The notes: a model not told the origin generated them from the sequence alone. Positions 9,726 through 20,112 are shown, counted from the first letter of the stretch. The stretch is 64,000 nt of DNA from Poindextera sp036494815 (GCA_036494815.1 DASXNV010000004.1:6859-70858); one strand, 5' to 3'. Numbers and translations are program-made.

Positions 9726-9753
9726 GAACTTAGTCCAATGAACTTAGTTCATT
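9726..9753 (-). promoter_or_regulatory. Probable operator of the Phd/VapC operon
   Basis: Positions 9737-9753 form a perfect inverted repeat, AATGAACT-T-AGTTCATT. The 9-mer GAACTTAGT is also directly repeated at 9726-9734 and 9740-9748, 14 bp apart. The element begins 12 bp upstream of the antitoxin start, where an autorepressor site is expected. Assignment to the antitoxin is inference. Confidence 0.65.
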
Positions 9754-9916
9754 CGGCTCCGGCTTTCAAGGTTCGCGATCGCGCCGCTCCAGGGCGGTGA
9801 TCCAGATACCCTGGCGCGTGCGCAACCCGCGAAGCCTCCGGCGCGTTTCGTGGCTGCAACATTCGCCAAGGCCAAGGCAGGCCGCCCCGCCGTAAGGCCA
9901 CTCTGGGAGAATCACT

Positions 9917-11263
9917 ATGCGTGGATTGCTGACGCCCGCGATCGCCCTGCTGCTGGGGACCACCGCGCCGCTGATCCTGGCCCCTGCGCCGGCCCAGGCG
10001 CAGATCTCCATCGGCATCAGCGTGAATTTCGCACCGCCGCCTCTGCCGGTCTATGACCAGCCGCCCATACCGGGACCCGACTATCTCTGGGCGCCAGGCT
10101 ACTGGGCCTGGGACGACGATTTCGGCGACTATTACTGGGTTCCCGGAACCTGGGTGCTGGCCCCGGAGCCAGGCCTGCTCTGGACACCCGGCTATTGGGG
10201 TTGGAGCGATGGCGACTATGTCTTTCACGATGGCTATTGGGGCTCCCACGTCGGGTTCTACGGCGGCGTGGTCTATGGTTTCGGCTACAATGGCGGCGGC
10301 TATGAAGGCGGTTACTGGCAGGGCCGGCACTTCTTCTATAATCGCACGGTCAACAACGTCACCAACGTGAACATCACCAACGTCTACAACAAGACCGTGG
10401 TGGTCAATAACGTCAGCCATGTCAGCTTCAACGGTCCGGGCGGCGTCACCGCGCGGCCCACGCCGCAACAGGCGGCGGCGATCCGGGAGCGGCACGTCCA
10501 GCCCACCCCGCTGCAGACTCAGCACGCCCGAACGGCCGCGACCAACACCGCCTTGCGCGCCTCGAATAATCATGGGGCGCCGCCGGTTGCGGCCACCGCC
10601 AAGCCGGCAAGCTTCAGCGGGGCGGGCGTCGTCGCCGCATCCCACGCTGGCGGTGGTTATAATCCGCCCCCGCCGGAGCAGCGCAAAGCAGGTCGCCCTG
10701 GCGCCCTTCACCCCGTCGCGGCCGCAGCGGCCGGCAAGCCGGCTGCGCCGATATCTCAGGCGCGTCCAGCCACGGCCGAACGGCCTGCGGCCCAGCATCC
10801 GCCCACGCCCGCCGCCGAACGTCCGGCGGCGCCGACCCCACCGGCGACGGCGATGCGCCCCGCGGCTGAGCGGCCTATGCCGCAGCCTCGGCCAGCGCCG
10901 GCGCCCTTCGCCCGGCCCGAAGCGCCGCCGCCCCAAGGCCGCCCGGCCATGCGTCCATCGGAGCCCATGAGCCAGCGTCCGGAGCCGGCTGCGCCCCCCA
11001 GGCCCGAAGCCCGGCCACAGCCCCCAGCAGCGCAGCACGCCGCGCCGCCACCTTTCGCACGGCCCGAAGCTCCGCCACCCCAAGAGCGCCCGGCCATGCG
11101 CCCATCAGAGCCCATGAGCCAGCGTCCGGCGCCGGCTGCGCCCGCCAGGCCCGAAGCCCGGCCACCGCCTCCAGCGGCGCAGCACGCCGCGCCGCCGCCC
11201 CGGCCTCAGGCGCCCCCGCCGCCCAAGCCGCCCAAGGAAAAAGAGCCCCCGCCGCAAGGCTGA
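9917..11263 (+). CDS. Secreted YXWY-repeat, proline-rich protein
   Basis: A 448-aa protein with an N-terminal signal peptide ending near APAPAQAQ (about residues 1-32). Residues about 45-150 contain tandem aromatic motifs (APGYWAW, VPGTWVL, TPGYWGW, HDGYWGS) of the YXWY/YXWGXW type, followed by an Asn/Val-rich segment. From about residue 180 the protein is Pro/Ala/Arg-rich and disordered-looking, with a 49-residue unit present twice. A periplasmic or cell-surface location is likely; function is unknown. It stands alone between the vapC pair and the histidine kinase. Confidence 0.8.
   Translation: MRGLLTPAIALLLGTTAPLILAPAPAQAQISIGISVNFAPPPLPVYDQPPIPGPDYLWAPGYWAWDDDFGDYYWVPGTWVLAPEPGLLWTPGYWGWSDGDYVFHDGYWGSHVGFYGGVVYGFGYNGGGYEGGYWQGRHFFYNRTVNNVTNVNITNVYNKTVVVNNVSHVSFNGPGGVTARPTPQQAAAIRERHVQPTPLQTQHARTAATNTALRASNNHGAPPVAATAKPASFSGAGVVAASHAGGGYNPPPPEQRKAGRPGALHPVAAAAAGKPAAPISQARPATAERPAAQHPPTPAAERPAAPTPPATAMRPAAERPMPQPRPAPAPFARPEAPPPQGRPAMRPSEPMSQRPEPAAPPRPEARPQPPAAQHAAPPPFARPEAPPPQERPAMRPSEPMSQRPAPAAPARPEARPPPPAAQHAAPPPRPQAPPPPKPPKEKEPPPQG
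10904..11197 (+). repeat. Two 147-bp in-frame tandem repeats
   Basis: Copies at 10904-11050 and 11051-11197 each encode 49 residues beginning PFARPEAPPPQ and containing RPAMRPSEPMSQRP. The copies differ at scattered bases, many synonymous, so the duplication is not brand new. The period is an exact multiple of three, so copy-number change would lengthen or shorten the tail without breaking the frame. Confidence 0.85.
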
Positions 11264-11276
11264 GGACCTTTTCCCT

Positions 11277-11384
11277 AGATCACGATGATTTTGGATCGAT
11301 CAAAATCCTAAAACGTGATCCATTCTAAAAGCTTAGAGCCGGTTGCGGGCGGAAAACCGCTTCGCACTTTTCCTCAACCCGCTC
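11277..11384. repeat. Dispersed palindromic intergenic repeat, copy 1
   Basis: This 108-bp element lies between convergent genes. Outer arms GATCACG (11278-11284) and CGTGATC (11314-11320) enclose a nearly perfect inner palindrome around GGATCGATC. A second hairpin, GCGG/CCGC around 11345-11360, follows, with tail GCTTCGCAC...CCGCTC. The same architecture and much of the 3' half recur at 39683-39797. This resembles the mosaic palindromic intergenic elements known in alphaproteobacteria; family assignment is not certain. Confidence 0.7.
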
Positions 11385-11400
11385 AAGTTAGGGAACGATT

Positions 11401-13476
11401 TTAGGCCGCCTCGATCTCAACCTCGACCCCAGCCAGGACCCGCACCATGGCGTCGTGCAGGTCGGCGATGCGGATAGGCTTGGCGACACAGTCGTCCATG
11501 CCGGCGGCGCGGTATTCGGCCAGCTGGTGGGTCATGGCGTTGGCGGTCAGGGCGATGATCGGCGTGCGGGGGCGGCCGGTCTCGGCCTCTTCGGCGCGGA
11601 TGCGGCGGGTGGCGGCGACGCCGTCCAGCACCGGCATCTGGATGTCCATCAAGATCATGTCATAGGCGCCCGTGCGCCAGGCGGAGAGGGTGTCTTCGCC
11701 GTCTTCGCGCAGATCCAGCTCCACGCCCAGAGGTTCCAGGATCGCGGCCAGAACCTGGCGGTTGGTGAGGTTGTCGTCGGCGGCCAGGATGCGCAGCTGC
11801 TGGGCGTCGGGAGCGTCGTGCAGGACCACCGGCCCGGAATCGTTCGCCAGGGCTTCGGAAACGCGCTGCAGCGGAACCTCGAAGCGGAAGGTCGAGCCGA
11901 CCCCTTCGGTGCTTTCCACCCACAGCCGCCCGCCCATGGCCTCGATCAGCTGGCGGCCGATGGCCAGGCCCAGACCGGTGCCGCCAAAGCGGCGCGAGGT
12001 GGAGTTCTCGGCCTGGCTGAACTTGTCGAAGATCAGCTCCAGCTTGTCGGCGGGCACGCCGATGCCGGTGTCATGCACCTCGATGCGCAGGCCTTCGGTC
12101 GCGGCCGCCAGCACCTTGACTTGGATCTCGCCGCGCTCGGTGAACTTCAGGGCGTTGCCCACCAGATTGGCGATGACCTGGCGCAATCGGTCCGGGTCAC
12201 CGCGCCAGGCGCCCGCCACCTCCGTCGCCACGTCGATGCGGAAGCCCAGCCCTTTATCCGCGGCGATGGGCGAATAGAGGCCCTGGAGGGCCTGGGCCAG
12301 GGCGGTGATGTCGAAGGGCCGCACGTCCAGCTCCAGTTTGCCGGCCTCGATCTTGGACAGGTCGAGAATGTCGTTGACGATGGTCAGAAGGGCTTCGCTG
12401 GAATGGCTGATCACCGCCAGCCGCTTGCGCTGCTCGGCCGGCAGGGCGTGCAGGTCCATGACCTGGGCCATGGCCATGACCCCATTCAGGGGCGTGCGGA
12501 TCTCGTGGCTCATTGTGGCCAGGAACACCGACTTCTGGGCGTTGGCGGCGTCGGCCTCGTCCCGGGCGCGGCCCAGTTCGACCAGGGTCGCCTTGAGGCG
12601 CCGGGCGGTGCGCTTGCCCCTGAGATAGAGCAACAGCGGCGCGCCCACCCCAAACAGAATGGGCAGGAGGGCGATGGAGATCAGGTCCGCGCCCGGATGC
12701 TGCGGGTTCCAGGCGATGCGGGCGAAGCGGTCGCCGTGCTGGTTGGTCAGGTCGATATAGGCGTTGGCGGTCTCATTGGGCCCCACCAGGCGCACCTTGC
12801 TGAGCAGCAGCCGGTCGCCCAGGCTCTCCATGAAGGCCGCATCCACCGGCTTGCCGCTGAGGATGATCGAAGTTCGCGGGCCCGTGGGCAACACGGTGCC
12901 AAAATCCGGCTGGATCAGGGTGGCGGTAAGGATGAACAGGTGGCCCTGAAAGCGGACCACATCATTGGCCTGGATCGCCTTGGCGATCAGCCGCCCGTCC
13001 TTGGAACGGCCGGCGAACGGTCCGCGGCGCAGTTCCTGGGCGCGCACGCTGGCGATCAGCGGCGCGGCCGCCGCGCTTAAAGCGGCGAAATGGGCGGGAT
13101 CGGCCGGCTTGCCATGATCCATGCCGAACACCTGATGGTCGGCGGCGTCGAGCAGGTAAACGAAACGGAAGCGGCCTGGCTGTGAGAAGAAGAAGCCGAT
13201 ATTTTCCGAGATCCACGGCAGGTCGAGCTTGTTGCTGGCGTGGGCCAGGGCGTCGTCCCAGTCGGCGTTGCCCACCAGCTGGTCGCCGACCTCCTGGATG
13301 CGGCCATGCACGGCGTTGACCGCCTGGGCCTCCTCGCGGTGCTTGGCCAAAAGGTCGACATTGGCGCCCAGGCCGATCAGGCCGCCGACGAACACCATCA
13401 CCGCCAGGCCAATAGCCACGGTCAGGCCGCGATCGAACAGGCGCGGTTTCGGCGGTGTCGACGCGGGGACAGGCAT
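11401..13476 (-). CDS. CHASE4-type hybrid sensor histidine kinase
   Basis: A 691-aa inner-membrane hybrid kinase. ATG at 13476 (MPVPASTPPKP) is chosen because the extra upstream codons contain no plausible ATG/RBS. There is a TM segment at about residues 20-40, a periplasmic region resembling CHASE4 (residues about 45-260), a second TM near 280, and HisKA with SHEIRTPLNG (His about 324). HATPase follows with NLVGNALKFTERG and GTGLGLAI, then a C-terminal receiver with phospho-acceptor Asp about 611 in LMDIQMPVLDG. No HPt domain or output domain is attached. It is divergent from murC; its partner regulator is not adjacent. Confidence 0.9.
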   Translation of the reverse strand: MPVPASTPPKPRLFDRGLTVAIGLAVMVFVGGLIGLGANVDLLAKHREEAQAVNAVHGRIQEVGDQLVGNADWDDALAHASNKLDLPWISENIGFFFSQPGRFRFVYLLDAADHQVFGMDHGKPADPAHFAALSAAAAPLIASVRAQELRRGPFAGRSKDGRLIAKAIQANDVVRFQGHLFILTATLIQPDFGTVLPTGPRTSIILSGKPVDAAFMESLGDRLLLSKVRLVGPNETANAYIDLTNQHGDRFARIAWNPQHPGADLISIALLPILFGVGAPLLLYLRGKRTARRLKATLVELGRARDEADAANAQKSVFLATMSHEIRTPLNGVMAMAQVMDLHALPAEQRKRLAVISHSSEALLTIVNDILDLSKIEAGKLELDVRPFDITALAQALQGLYSPIAADKGLGFRIDVATEVAGAWRGDPDRLRQVIANLVGNALKFTERGEIQVKVLAAATEGLRIEVHDTGIGVPADKLELIFDKFSQAENSTSRRFGGTGLGLAIGRQLIEAMGGRLWVESTEGVGSTFRFEVPLQRVSEALANDSGPVVLHDAPDAQQLRILAADDNLTNRQVLAAILEPLGVELDLREDGEDTLSAWRTGAYDMILMDIQMPVLDGVAATRRIRAEEAETGRPRTPIIALTANAMTHQLAEYRAAGMDDCVAKPIRIADLHDAMVRVLAGVEVEIEAA

Positions 13477-13643
13477 GTCTGCGATTGCGGCCTTGTCTTC
13501 TGACTCGCCTTTAATGAACCATGTTCTGTTAAAATTTCGGGTTGCATCAAGACGGCCGATCGCCGCAGCGGATTCCCGGCTCCGGGACAGCCGCGGCAAA
13601 GCCACGCTGTTGCGACGGCTCAAAATGGTCTAGACGCCGCCGC

Positions 13644-15062
<1,419 letters not shown>

Positions 15063-15078
15063 GGCGCGGGGTCCTCCG

Positions 15079-15990
15079 ATGAGCTGGCGCGACACCCTCC
15101 CCAAGGTCCGCGGCAAGGTGTTGCGCGACGAGCCCCTGGCGCCGTTCACGTGGCTGCGGGTGGGTGGCCCCGCCGAGGTGCTGTTCCTGCCGGCGGACGC
15201 CGAGGACCTGGCCGAATTCCTGAAAGCCTTGCCGGCAGAGATCCCGGTGACGGTGGTTGGGGTCGGCTCCAACCTGATCGTTCGCGATGGCGGGGTCGAG
15301 GGGGTGGTGATCCGTCTGGCCGGCCGGGCCTTCGCCGGGGTCCATGGTGATGTGGAGGAATCCCGGGTCGTCGCCGGCGCTGCGGCGCTGGACTCCGCCG
15401 TAGCCCGTACCGCGGCCAAGGCTGGGATTGCGGGGCTGGAATTCTATGCCGGCGTGCCAGGCAGCATCGGCGGCGCCCTGGCCATGAACGCCGGCTGCTA
15501 CGGATCGGAGACCAAGGACGTGCTGGTCTCAGCCCGCGGGGTTGATCGCACCGGCGCCGCGCGCCGGCTCGAACTGGCCGAGTTCGGCTATACCTATCGT
15601 CACAGTCAGGCTCCGGATGGGATCATCTGGACCCAGGCCACCTTTCAGGGCCGCGCCGACACGCCCGAGTCCATTGAGGCGCGCATGGCCGAAATCACCG
15701 CCCGCCGTGAAACCTCCCAGCCGATCCGCGAAAAGACCGGCGGCTCGACCTTCAAGAACCCGCCGGGCGATTCCTCCTGGCGGTTGGTGGACGCGGCCGG
15801 CTGGCGCGGCAAATTGTTCGGCGGGGCCAAGTTCTCGGAGCTGCACAGCAATTTTTTGATCAATACCGGCCAGGCCGCCGCCGCAGACCTTGAAGGCCTG
15901 GGCGAGGCGGTGCGCGCCGACGTGCGGGCCAAGTTCGGCGTCGAATTGGACTGGGAAATCAAGCGGATCGGTCGCCCCCTCAGCCTCTGA
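15079..15990 (+). CDS. murB: UDP-N-acetylenolpyruvoylglucosamine reductase MurB
   Basis: MurB is an FAD enzyme that reduces UDP-GlcNAc-enolpyruvate to UDP-MurNAc with NADPH. The 303-aa protein has the FAD-binding segments GSNLIVRDGGVEGVVI and GVPGSIGGALAMNAGCYG, and the catalytic Ser region GGSTFKNPPG followed by FSELHSNFLIN. It follows murC closely in the usual order. Downstream, ddl/ftsQ would be expected, but a gene on the opposite strand follows. Confidence 0.95.
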   Translation: MSWRDTLPKVRGKVLRDEPLAPFTWLRVGGPAEVLFLPADAEDLAEFLKALPAEIPVTVVGVGSNLIVRDGGVEGVVIRLAGRAFAGVHGDVEESRVVAGAAALDSAVARTAAKAGIAGLEFYAGVPGSIGGALAMNAGCYGSETKDVLVSARGVDRTGAARRLELAEFGYTYRHSQAPDGIIWTQATFQGRADTPESIEARMAEITARRETSQPIREKTGGSTFKNPPGDSSWRLVDAAGWRGKLFGGAKFSELHSNFLINTGQAAAADLEGLGEAVRADVRAKFGVELDWEIKRIGRPLSL

Positions 15991-16003
15991 TCTTCCGCTA
16001 TTC

Positions 16004-16987
16004 CTACAGCTCGAAGGTTTGGCCGACGCCGGTCCTGCGTGCTTTCTCCAGCAGGTAGTGGGCCGAGGCCAGGTCCTGGGCGGCTATGCCCAGGGACTTG
16101 TAGAGGGTGATGTCATCGCCCGCGCACCGGCCGACCACGCCGCCGCCGGCCACTTCGCCGATCTCGCCCAGGATGTGGTCCGGTGTGATGGCGCCGGCCC
16201 TGAGCGCCCGCAGATATTCGCCGCCCTCGTTGACGGTGGAGGCGCGCAGGTCGACAAATAGGCGCGACTTCACCACCAGGTCGGTGTCGATCTCGGCGGT
16301 CGACGGGATGCTGGAGCCGACGATATTCAGGTGCGTTCCCGGCGCGATCCAGTCGCCCAGCAGGATCGGCTCGCGGGCGCCGGTGACGGTGCAGACCATG
16401 TCGGCGCCGGCCACGGCGTCCCGCACACTCGCCGCCACTTCGATAGTTAGGCCGTGGCGCTCACCCTCGGAGTGCGCGAAGGCCTTGGCGCTGTCGAGAT
16501 CGCGCGCCCACACCCGCACTCGGCGCAGAGGGCGGGCGACGGTCATGGCTTCCAGATGGCTGCGCGCCTGCTCGCCGGCGCCCAGAATGGCCAGGTCGCC
16601 GGCGTCCTCGCGGGCCAGAAGCCGGGTGGCCAGGCCGCTGGCGGCGGCGGTGCGGATGGCGGTGATCTCGGCGGCGTCCATCAGGGCCACGGGCAGGCCG
16701 AACTCTGGCTCGAACAGCAGGACCAGGCCCAGGTGGGAGGAATGGCCGGCGGCGACGTTGCCGGGAAACAGGCTCAGGAGCTTGATCCCGAAACATTCAG
16801 GTTCGGCCAGATAGCCCGGCATCGAGCCCATCATGCCCTTGCCGCCGGGCAGGGGCATGATGGTGCGCAAGGGGATGAGCGCGCGTCCTTCGGAGACGGC
16901 GATCATGGTGGTCTTCATCAAATCGATGCAGTCGGCCATGGGCAGCAGAGCCTTGATCTGCGCCCCACGCAAAACCCTGATCTCCAA
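16004..16987 (-). CDS. Ornithine cyclodeaminase/mu-crystallin family protein
   Basis: This 327-aa protein belongs to the NAD(P)-dependent ornithine cyclodeaminase/mu-crystallin family (members include ornithine cyclodeaminase, alanine and ketimine dehydrogenases). The Rossmann motif LAILGAGEQARSHLEAM is near residues 135-150, with GGKGMMGSMPGY and ITAIRTAAASGLATRLLA as family signatures. Substrate cannot be fixed from sequence. It is convergent with murB (13 bp between stops), which shows that the dcw operon ends there. Confidence 0.85.
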   Translation of the reverse strand: MEIRVLRGAQIKALLPMADCIDLMKTTMIAVSEGRALIPLRTIMPLPGGKGMMGSMPGYLAEPECFGIKLLSLFPGNVAAGHSSHLGLVLLFEPEFGLPVALMDAAEITAIRTAAASGLATRLLAREDAGDLAILGAGEQARSHLEAMTVARPLRRVRVWARDLDSAKAFAHSEGERHGLTIEVAASVRDAVAGADMVCTVTGAREPILLGDWIAPGTHLNIVGSSIPSTAEIDTDLVVKSRLFVDLRASTVNEGGEYLRALRAGAITPDHILGEIGEVAGGGVVGRCAGDDITLYKSLGIAAQDLASAHYLLEKARRTGVGQTFEL

Positions 16988-17050
16988 GCTCGCCCCCTGT
17001 AGGTTTCTTGCATTCGTCGCCGCCGAGAAGTCCCTGCAAACCGGCGACGG

Positions 17051-17088
17051 TCAAACAAAAAGGGCGCCGGCGGATGAGGCCGGCGCCC
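17051..17088 (-). terminator. Rho-independent terminator for the 17149-17553 gene
   Basis: A perfect 10-bp inverted repeat, GGGCGCCGGC (17062-17071) and GCCGGCGCCC (17079-17088), with a 7-nt loop. An A-run at 17057-17061 gives a U-run when read leftward, so it terminates minus-strand transcription. Confidence 0.75.
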
Positions 17089-17148
17089 CGAAAGGATGCT
17101 GTCGTCGTCGACCATGTCAGCTCAGATTCAGCGGCTGGCGGGCGGCTC

Positions 17149-17553
17149 CTACGGCGCCAGGTTGGCGGCGAGAACGTCACCGTTCGCCTCAAAGTCGGCG
17201 CCGGCCGGATCGAGGCTGATCAGGACGATGTCCACCTCGCGGCCATCGTCCAGGCGCAGACGGCCGCCGCCGGCCTGGGCGGCCGCGCCGTCGTCCTTGG
17301 CCATCAGGCTCGAGAAATCGCCTTCGAGATTGCCGCTGGCCAGATGCACGGCCCCGCGGTCGAACAGGTCAAGTTCATAGGCCGCGGAAACCGAACCGCC
17401 GGACCAGGTCAGGGTCCCCTGGCCGCGAAGGGCGCTTATCAGACGCAGCGGCGCGGAATTGCGCGGGTTTCGGCGCATCCCCCAGGTTTCGTTGGGCGGC
17501 TTGGTTTGTGGGCCGGCTTTGGCGGGGTCGGCGTCGGGCGGGCTGGCGGCCAT
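17149..17553 (-). CDS. Conserved-looking hypothetical protein
   Basis: A 134-aa acidic soluble protein, no signal peptide or membrane segment. The C-terminal two thirds looks like a small beta-rich domain: GQGTLTWSGGSVSAAYELDL, then residues on AVHLASGNLEGDF and REVDIVLISLD. The N-terminal 40 residues are Pro/Asn/Arg-rich. I do not recognise the family. A strong minus-strand terminator lies 60 bp downstream, and it is divergent from the FadL-type gene, both supporting a real gene. Confidence 0.6.
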   Translation of the reverse strand: MAASPPDADPAKAGPQTKPPNETWGMRRNPRNSAPLRLISALRGQGTLTWSGGSVSAAYELDLFDRGAVHLASGNLEGDFSSLMAKDDGAAAQAGGGRLRLDDGREVDIVLISLDPAGADFEANGDVLAANLAP

Positions 17554-17749
17554 AGGAGACTCTCAGGAGCGGATAGGAAGACGCGCGGTGCGCGACAGTT
17601 CTCATCCTTGCCGACGGTTGGCCGGTTTCCGTTCAGCCATCTTAGCACAAAGCGGCTCTGGCGGGCCTCGCTCTTTCGTGGCGGCCGGTGCAACATTATC
17701 TGACGGGACCGCCCTGTGCCTGCAGCACGAACAAGCCCGGTCTCTCCTC

Positions 17750-19060
17750 ATGCGTAAATTCGGTCCTGTCTCGCCCGTCGCCGCGGCGATCTTCGCTCTG
17801 GCCTCGAGCCTCGCCGTCGCCGGCCCCGCCTGGGCGGCGGGCTTCTATCTGCAGGAGCAGTCGGTCAAGGGCCTCGGCCGCGCCTATTCGGGCGAGGCGG
17901 CCGATACAGGGGCTGAATCCCTGTGGTGGAATCCCGCCGCCATTGGCGAGGTCCAGGGGGTGGAGATCTATGGCGGCCTCAACGGCGTGTTCAGCGATTC
18001 CGAGGTCAACGACCACGGCTCGACCATCCAGCGCCCCGGCCAGCCGGCCTCGTCGGTCGGCGGAAATCTCCATGCCTCCAACCCACTTGAGGCGGGGGTC
18101 GTACCGAACTTCGACGCCGCCTGGCGGCTGAACGAGCATGTGGCCCTGGGCCTGGCGGTCAGCGCCCCGTTCGACTTCACCACCAAATACGATCCGTCCA
18201 GTTTCACCCGCTACCAGGCGGTGACCTCGAAACTGCTCGACCTCGATGTCCAACCAACCGTCGCCCTGCACGTGAACCGCTATCTCGACCTGGGCGTCGG
18301 CCTGGACGCCCAGTACGCCAAGTCGACCCTGGGCGCGGCCCTGCCCAATCTCTCGCCCCTGCTACCCGACGGCTATGACGAGCTGAAGGGCGATGGCTGG
18401 AACTATGGCTGGACCGTGGGCGCCCAGGTCCATCCCGATGACCGGCTAAGCCTGGGGGCGAGCTATCGGTCGTCGATCCAGCACCAGCTGAACGGCACGG
18501 TGGCGATCACCGGCCTCCTGGGTCCCCTGGCGGCGGAAAATGGCGTCTTGCCGGGGCGAGCCAGCTTCTCCACCCCTTGGCTGGTGGTGCTGGGCGGCCG
18601 CTATGTGCTGGACAGTCATTGGGCGCTCAACGCCCAGGTCCAGCGGGTCGGCTGGAGCGAGTTCAATACGATCCGGGTGGACACCCCTGTGGGACCGACG
18701 CTGGTCCCGCAGGGCTATCACGACACCACCACCGGCGCGGTGGGCGTGGACTATACGGTCAACTCCAAGCTGACCCTGCGTTCGGGGATCGCCTATGATC
18801 CGACGCCCACGCCGGATGTGGGCCGGTCCGCGCGCGTGCCGGACGGGAACCGCTGGCTGCTCACCGCCGGCGCCACCCTGCGCCCCACCGAGCACGTGGA
18901 GCTGGATGCGGCCCTGGGCTATGTGCACCTGCAGCGCTCGGCCCTCGTCAGCAACGCCAGCGCCTACGCAGGCACGCCGGTTGTTACCCAGATCTCCTAT
19001 AGTGGCGAGGTTTCGGGAGACGCCCTGATCGTGTCGTCGGGGGTGAAGTTCAAGTTCTAA
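17750..19060 (+). CDS. FadL/OMPP1-type outer-membrane transport protein
   Basis: A 436-aa outer-membrane beta-barrel of the FadL/TodX family, which takes up long-chain fatty acids or other hydrophobic compounds. ATG at 17750 opens a signal peptide (MRKFGPVSPVAAAIFALAS, cleavage near AWA-AG). The mature N-terminus GFYLQEQSVKGLGRAYSGEA and the NPAAIG motif are the family's hatch-domain signatures. The chain ends in FKF with a terminal Phe, the usual barrel sorting signal. A longer in-frame extension to 17459 lacks any homology and is rejected. Confidence 0.9.
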   Translation: MRKFGPVSPVAAAIFALASSLAVAGPAWAAGFYLQEQSVKGLGRAYSGEAADTGAESLWWNPAAIGEVQGVEIYGGLNGVFSDSEVNDHGSTIQRPGQPASSVGGNLHASNPLEAGVVPNFDAAWRLNEHVALGLAVSAPFDFTTKYDPSSFTRYQAVTSKLLDLDVQPTVALHVNRYLDLGVGLDAQYAKSTLGAALPNLSPLLPDGYDELKGDGWNYGWTVGAQVHPDDRLSLGASYRSSIQHQLNGTVAITGLLGPLAAENGVLPGRASFSTPWLVVLGGRYVLDSHWALNAQVQRVGWSEFNTIRVDTPVGPTLVPQGYHDTTTGAVGVDYTVNSKLTLRSGIAYDPTPTPDVGRSARVPDGNRWLLTAGATLRPTEHVELDAALGYVHLQRSALVSNASAYAGTPVVTQISYSGEVSGDALIVSSGVKFKF

Positions 19061-19171
19061 CGCGGTGGCGCAGGTTCGCCCCCTTGCCGCTGCGGAGACA
19101 AAGTCTGTTAGGCTGGCGCCATTCCGGTCTCGCCCCTGCGAAACCGGTCAGCGCGTTCGAGAAGGTGGCCC

Positions 19172-19411
19172 ATGGCGCACGTAACCTATCAGATCGTCGA
19201 GCATGACGGCGGCTGGGCCTATCGCTCGGACGGGGTCTATTCGGAGACCTTCGCCTCCCACGATTTGGCGTTGCGCGCGGCCAAACGCGTCGCCGGCGAA
19301 CAGCGCGCCCCCGGCGAAACCCACGAAATCCAGTTCCAGGACGGCTCCGGCGCCTGGCATGTGGAACATGCCGACGGCCATGACCGGCCGGACACCAGCG
19401 TGGAGTCTTAG
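19172..19411 (+). CDS. DUF2188 domain protein
   Basis: A 79-aa cytoplasmic protein matching the DUF2188 pattern: a short strand YQIVEHDGGWAYRSDG, then a helix HDLALRAAKRVAGEQ and a C-terminal strand with HEIQFQDGSGAWHVE. Such proteins are widespread and of unknown function. Start ATG 19172 is preceded by GAAGGTGG. It is monocistronic between the FadL-type gene and a small hypothetical gene. Confidence 0.75.
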   Translation: MAHVTYQIVEHDGGWAYRSDGVYSETFASHDLALRAAKRVAGEQRAPGETHEIQFQDGSGAWHVEHADGHDRPDTSVES

Positions 19412-19695
19412 GACTCCGGCCAATGGACATGGTCACAGAGATCGGTCCACCCATGGAATCTGGCCGGGATAGGACGAGATTTGGCGCATAGGGTGGGAAG
19501 GCCGGTGTTCCTCCGAGATTCCAAGGCGACCAGTTGGGGGCGGCCGTAGGCTCAATCTTGGACAACTAAATACCTGAGAAAGCAGCCCGTGAGTCACCTC
19601 CTCGCCGAAAGCCAGGCTGAAGCTGTTGAGATCATCCCTCAGACGGTTGGGGCAGGGGGTTCGTCGTTTCGAGGATCTTCTGGAAAGGAAAGGCC

Positions 19696-19992
19696 GTGAC
19701 TGAGGAAGGCCAAGCCCTCAGCGATCGCATCGACGCATTGAGCGCGACGTTCATGGTGCTGATTCGCGCGCTTGAACGGAAATGCGGGCTGGATCGAAAG
19801 GAATGGCTCAAGGAACTGGAGGATTTGCAGGCCACTCTGGCGAATGCTGGCGCCAGTTCCGCTGCTCAAGATCAACTTCTCGCTATTATCAAGACCTTTC
19901 GGATGCGGAAACTTCGGACGGATAAGCGCCAGCCGCCACCGCTTCGGTCGATCGACGGCGGGAAGAAAGACGATCCAAAAGTCACTGACTGA
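19696..19992 (+). CDS. Small hypothetical helical protein
   Basis: A 98-aa, mostly helical, charged protein from a GTG start with a purine-rich ribosome binding site (GGAAAGGAAAGG at about 19682-19693). The first 70 residues (TEEGQALSDRIDALSATFM, then ALERKCGLDRKEWLKELEDL) could form a short coiled coil; the C-terminus is basic then polar. I do not recognise a family. Flanking sequence is less GC-rich than the window average. Confidence 0.5.
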   Translation: MTEEGQALSDRIDALSATFMVLIRALERKCGLDRKEWLKELEDLQATLANAGASSAAQDQLLAIIKTFRMRKLRTDKRQPPPLRSIDGGKKDDPKVTD

Positions 19993-20112
19993 TCACGGCG
20001 CCCGTAACATCTGGATATGACCAAGCGTCGATCACCGACCCAAACGCTCATGTTTGTTGTGTGCGGCTTCGTGAGAACAGCCCTGTAGTCCTACTCTCGG
20101 ACACCCAACCGG

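Noticed and set aside
13542..13643. Upstream in-frame extension of murC
   Set aside because: The conserved N-terminus FVGIGGIGMSG fits a start at 13644; upstream codons overlap the divergent kinase promoter region.
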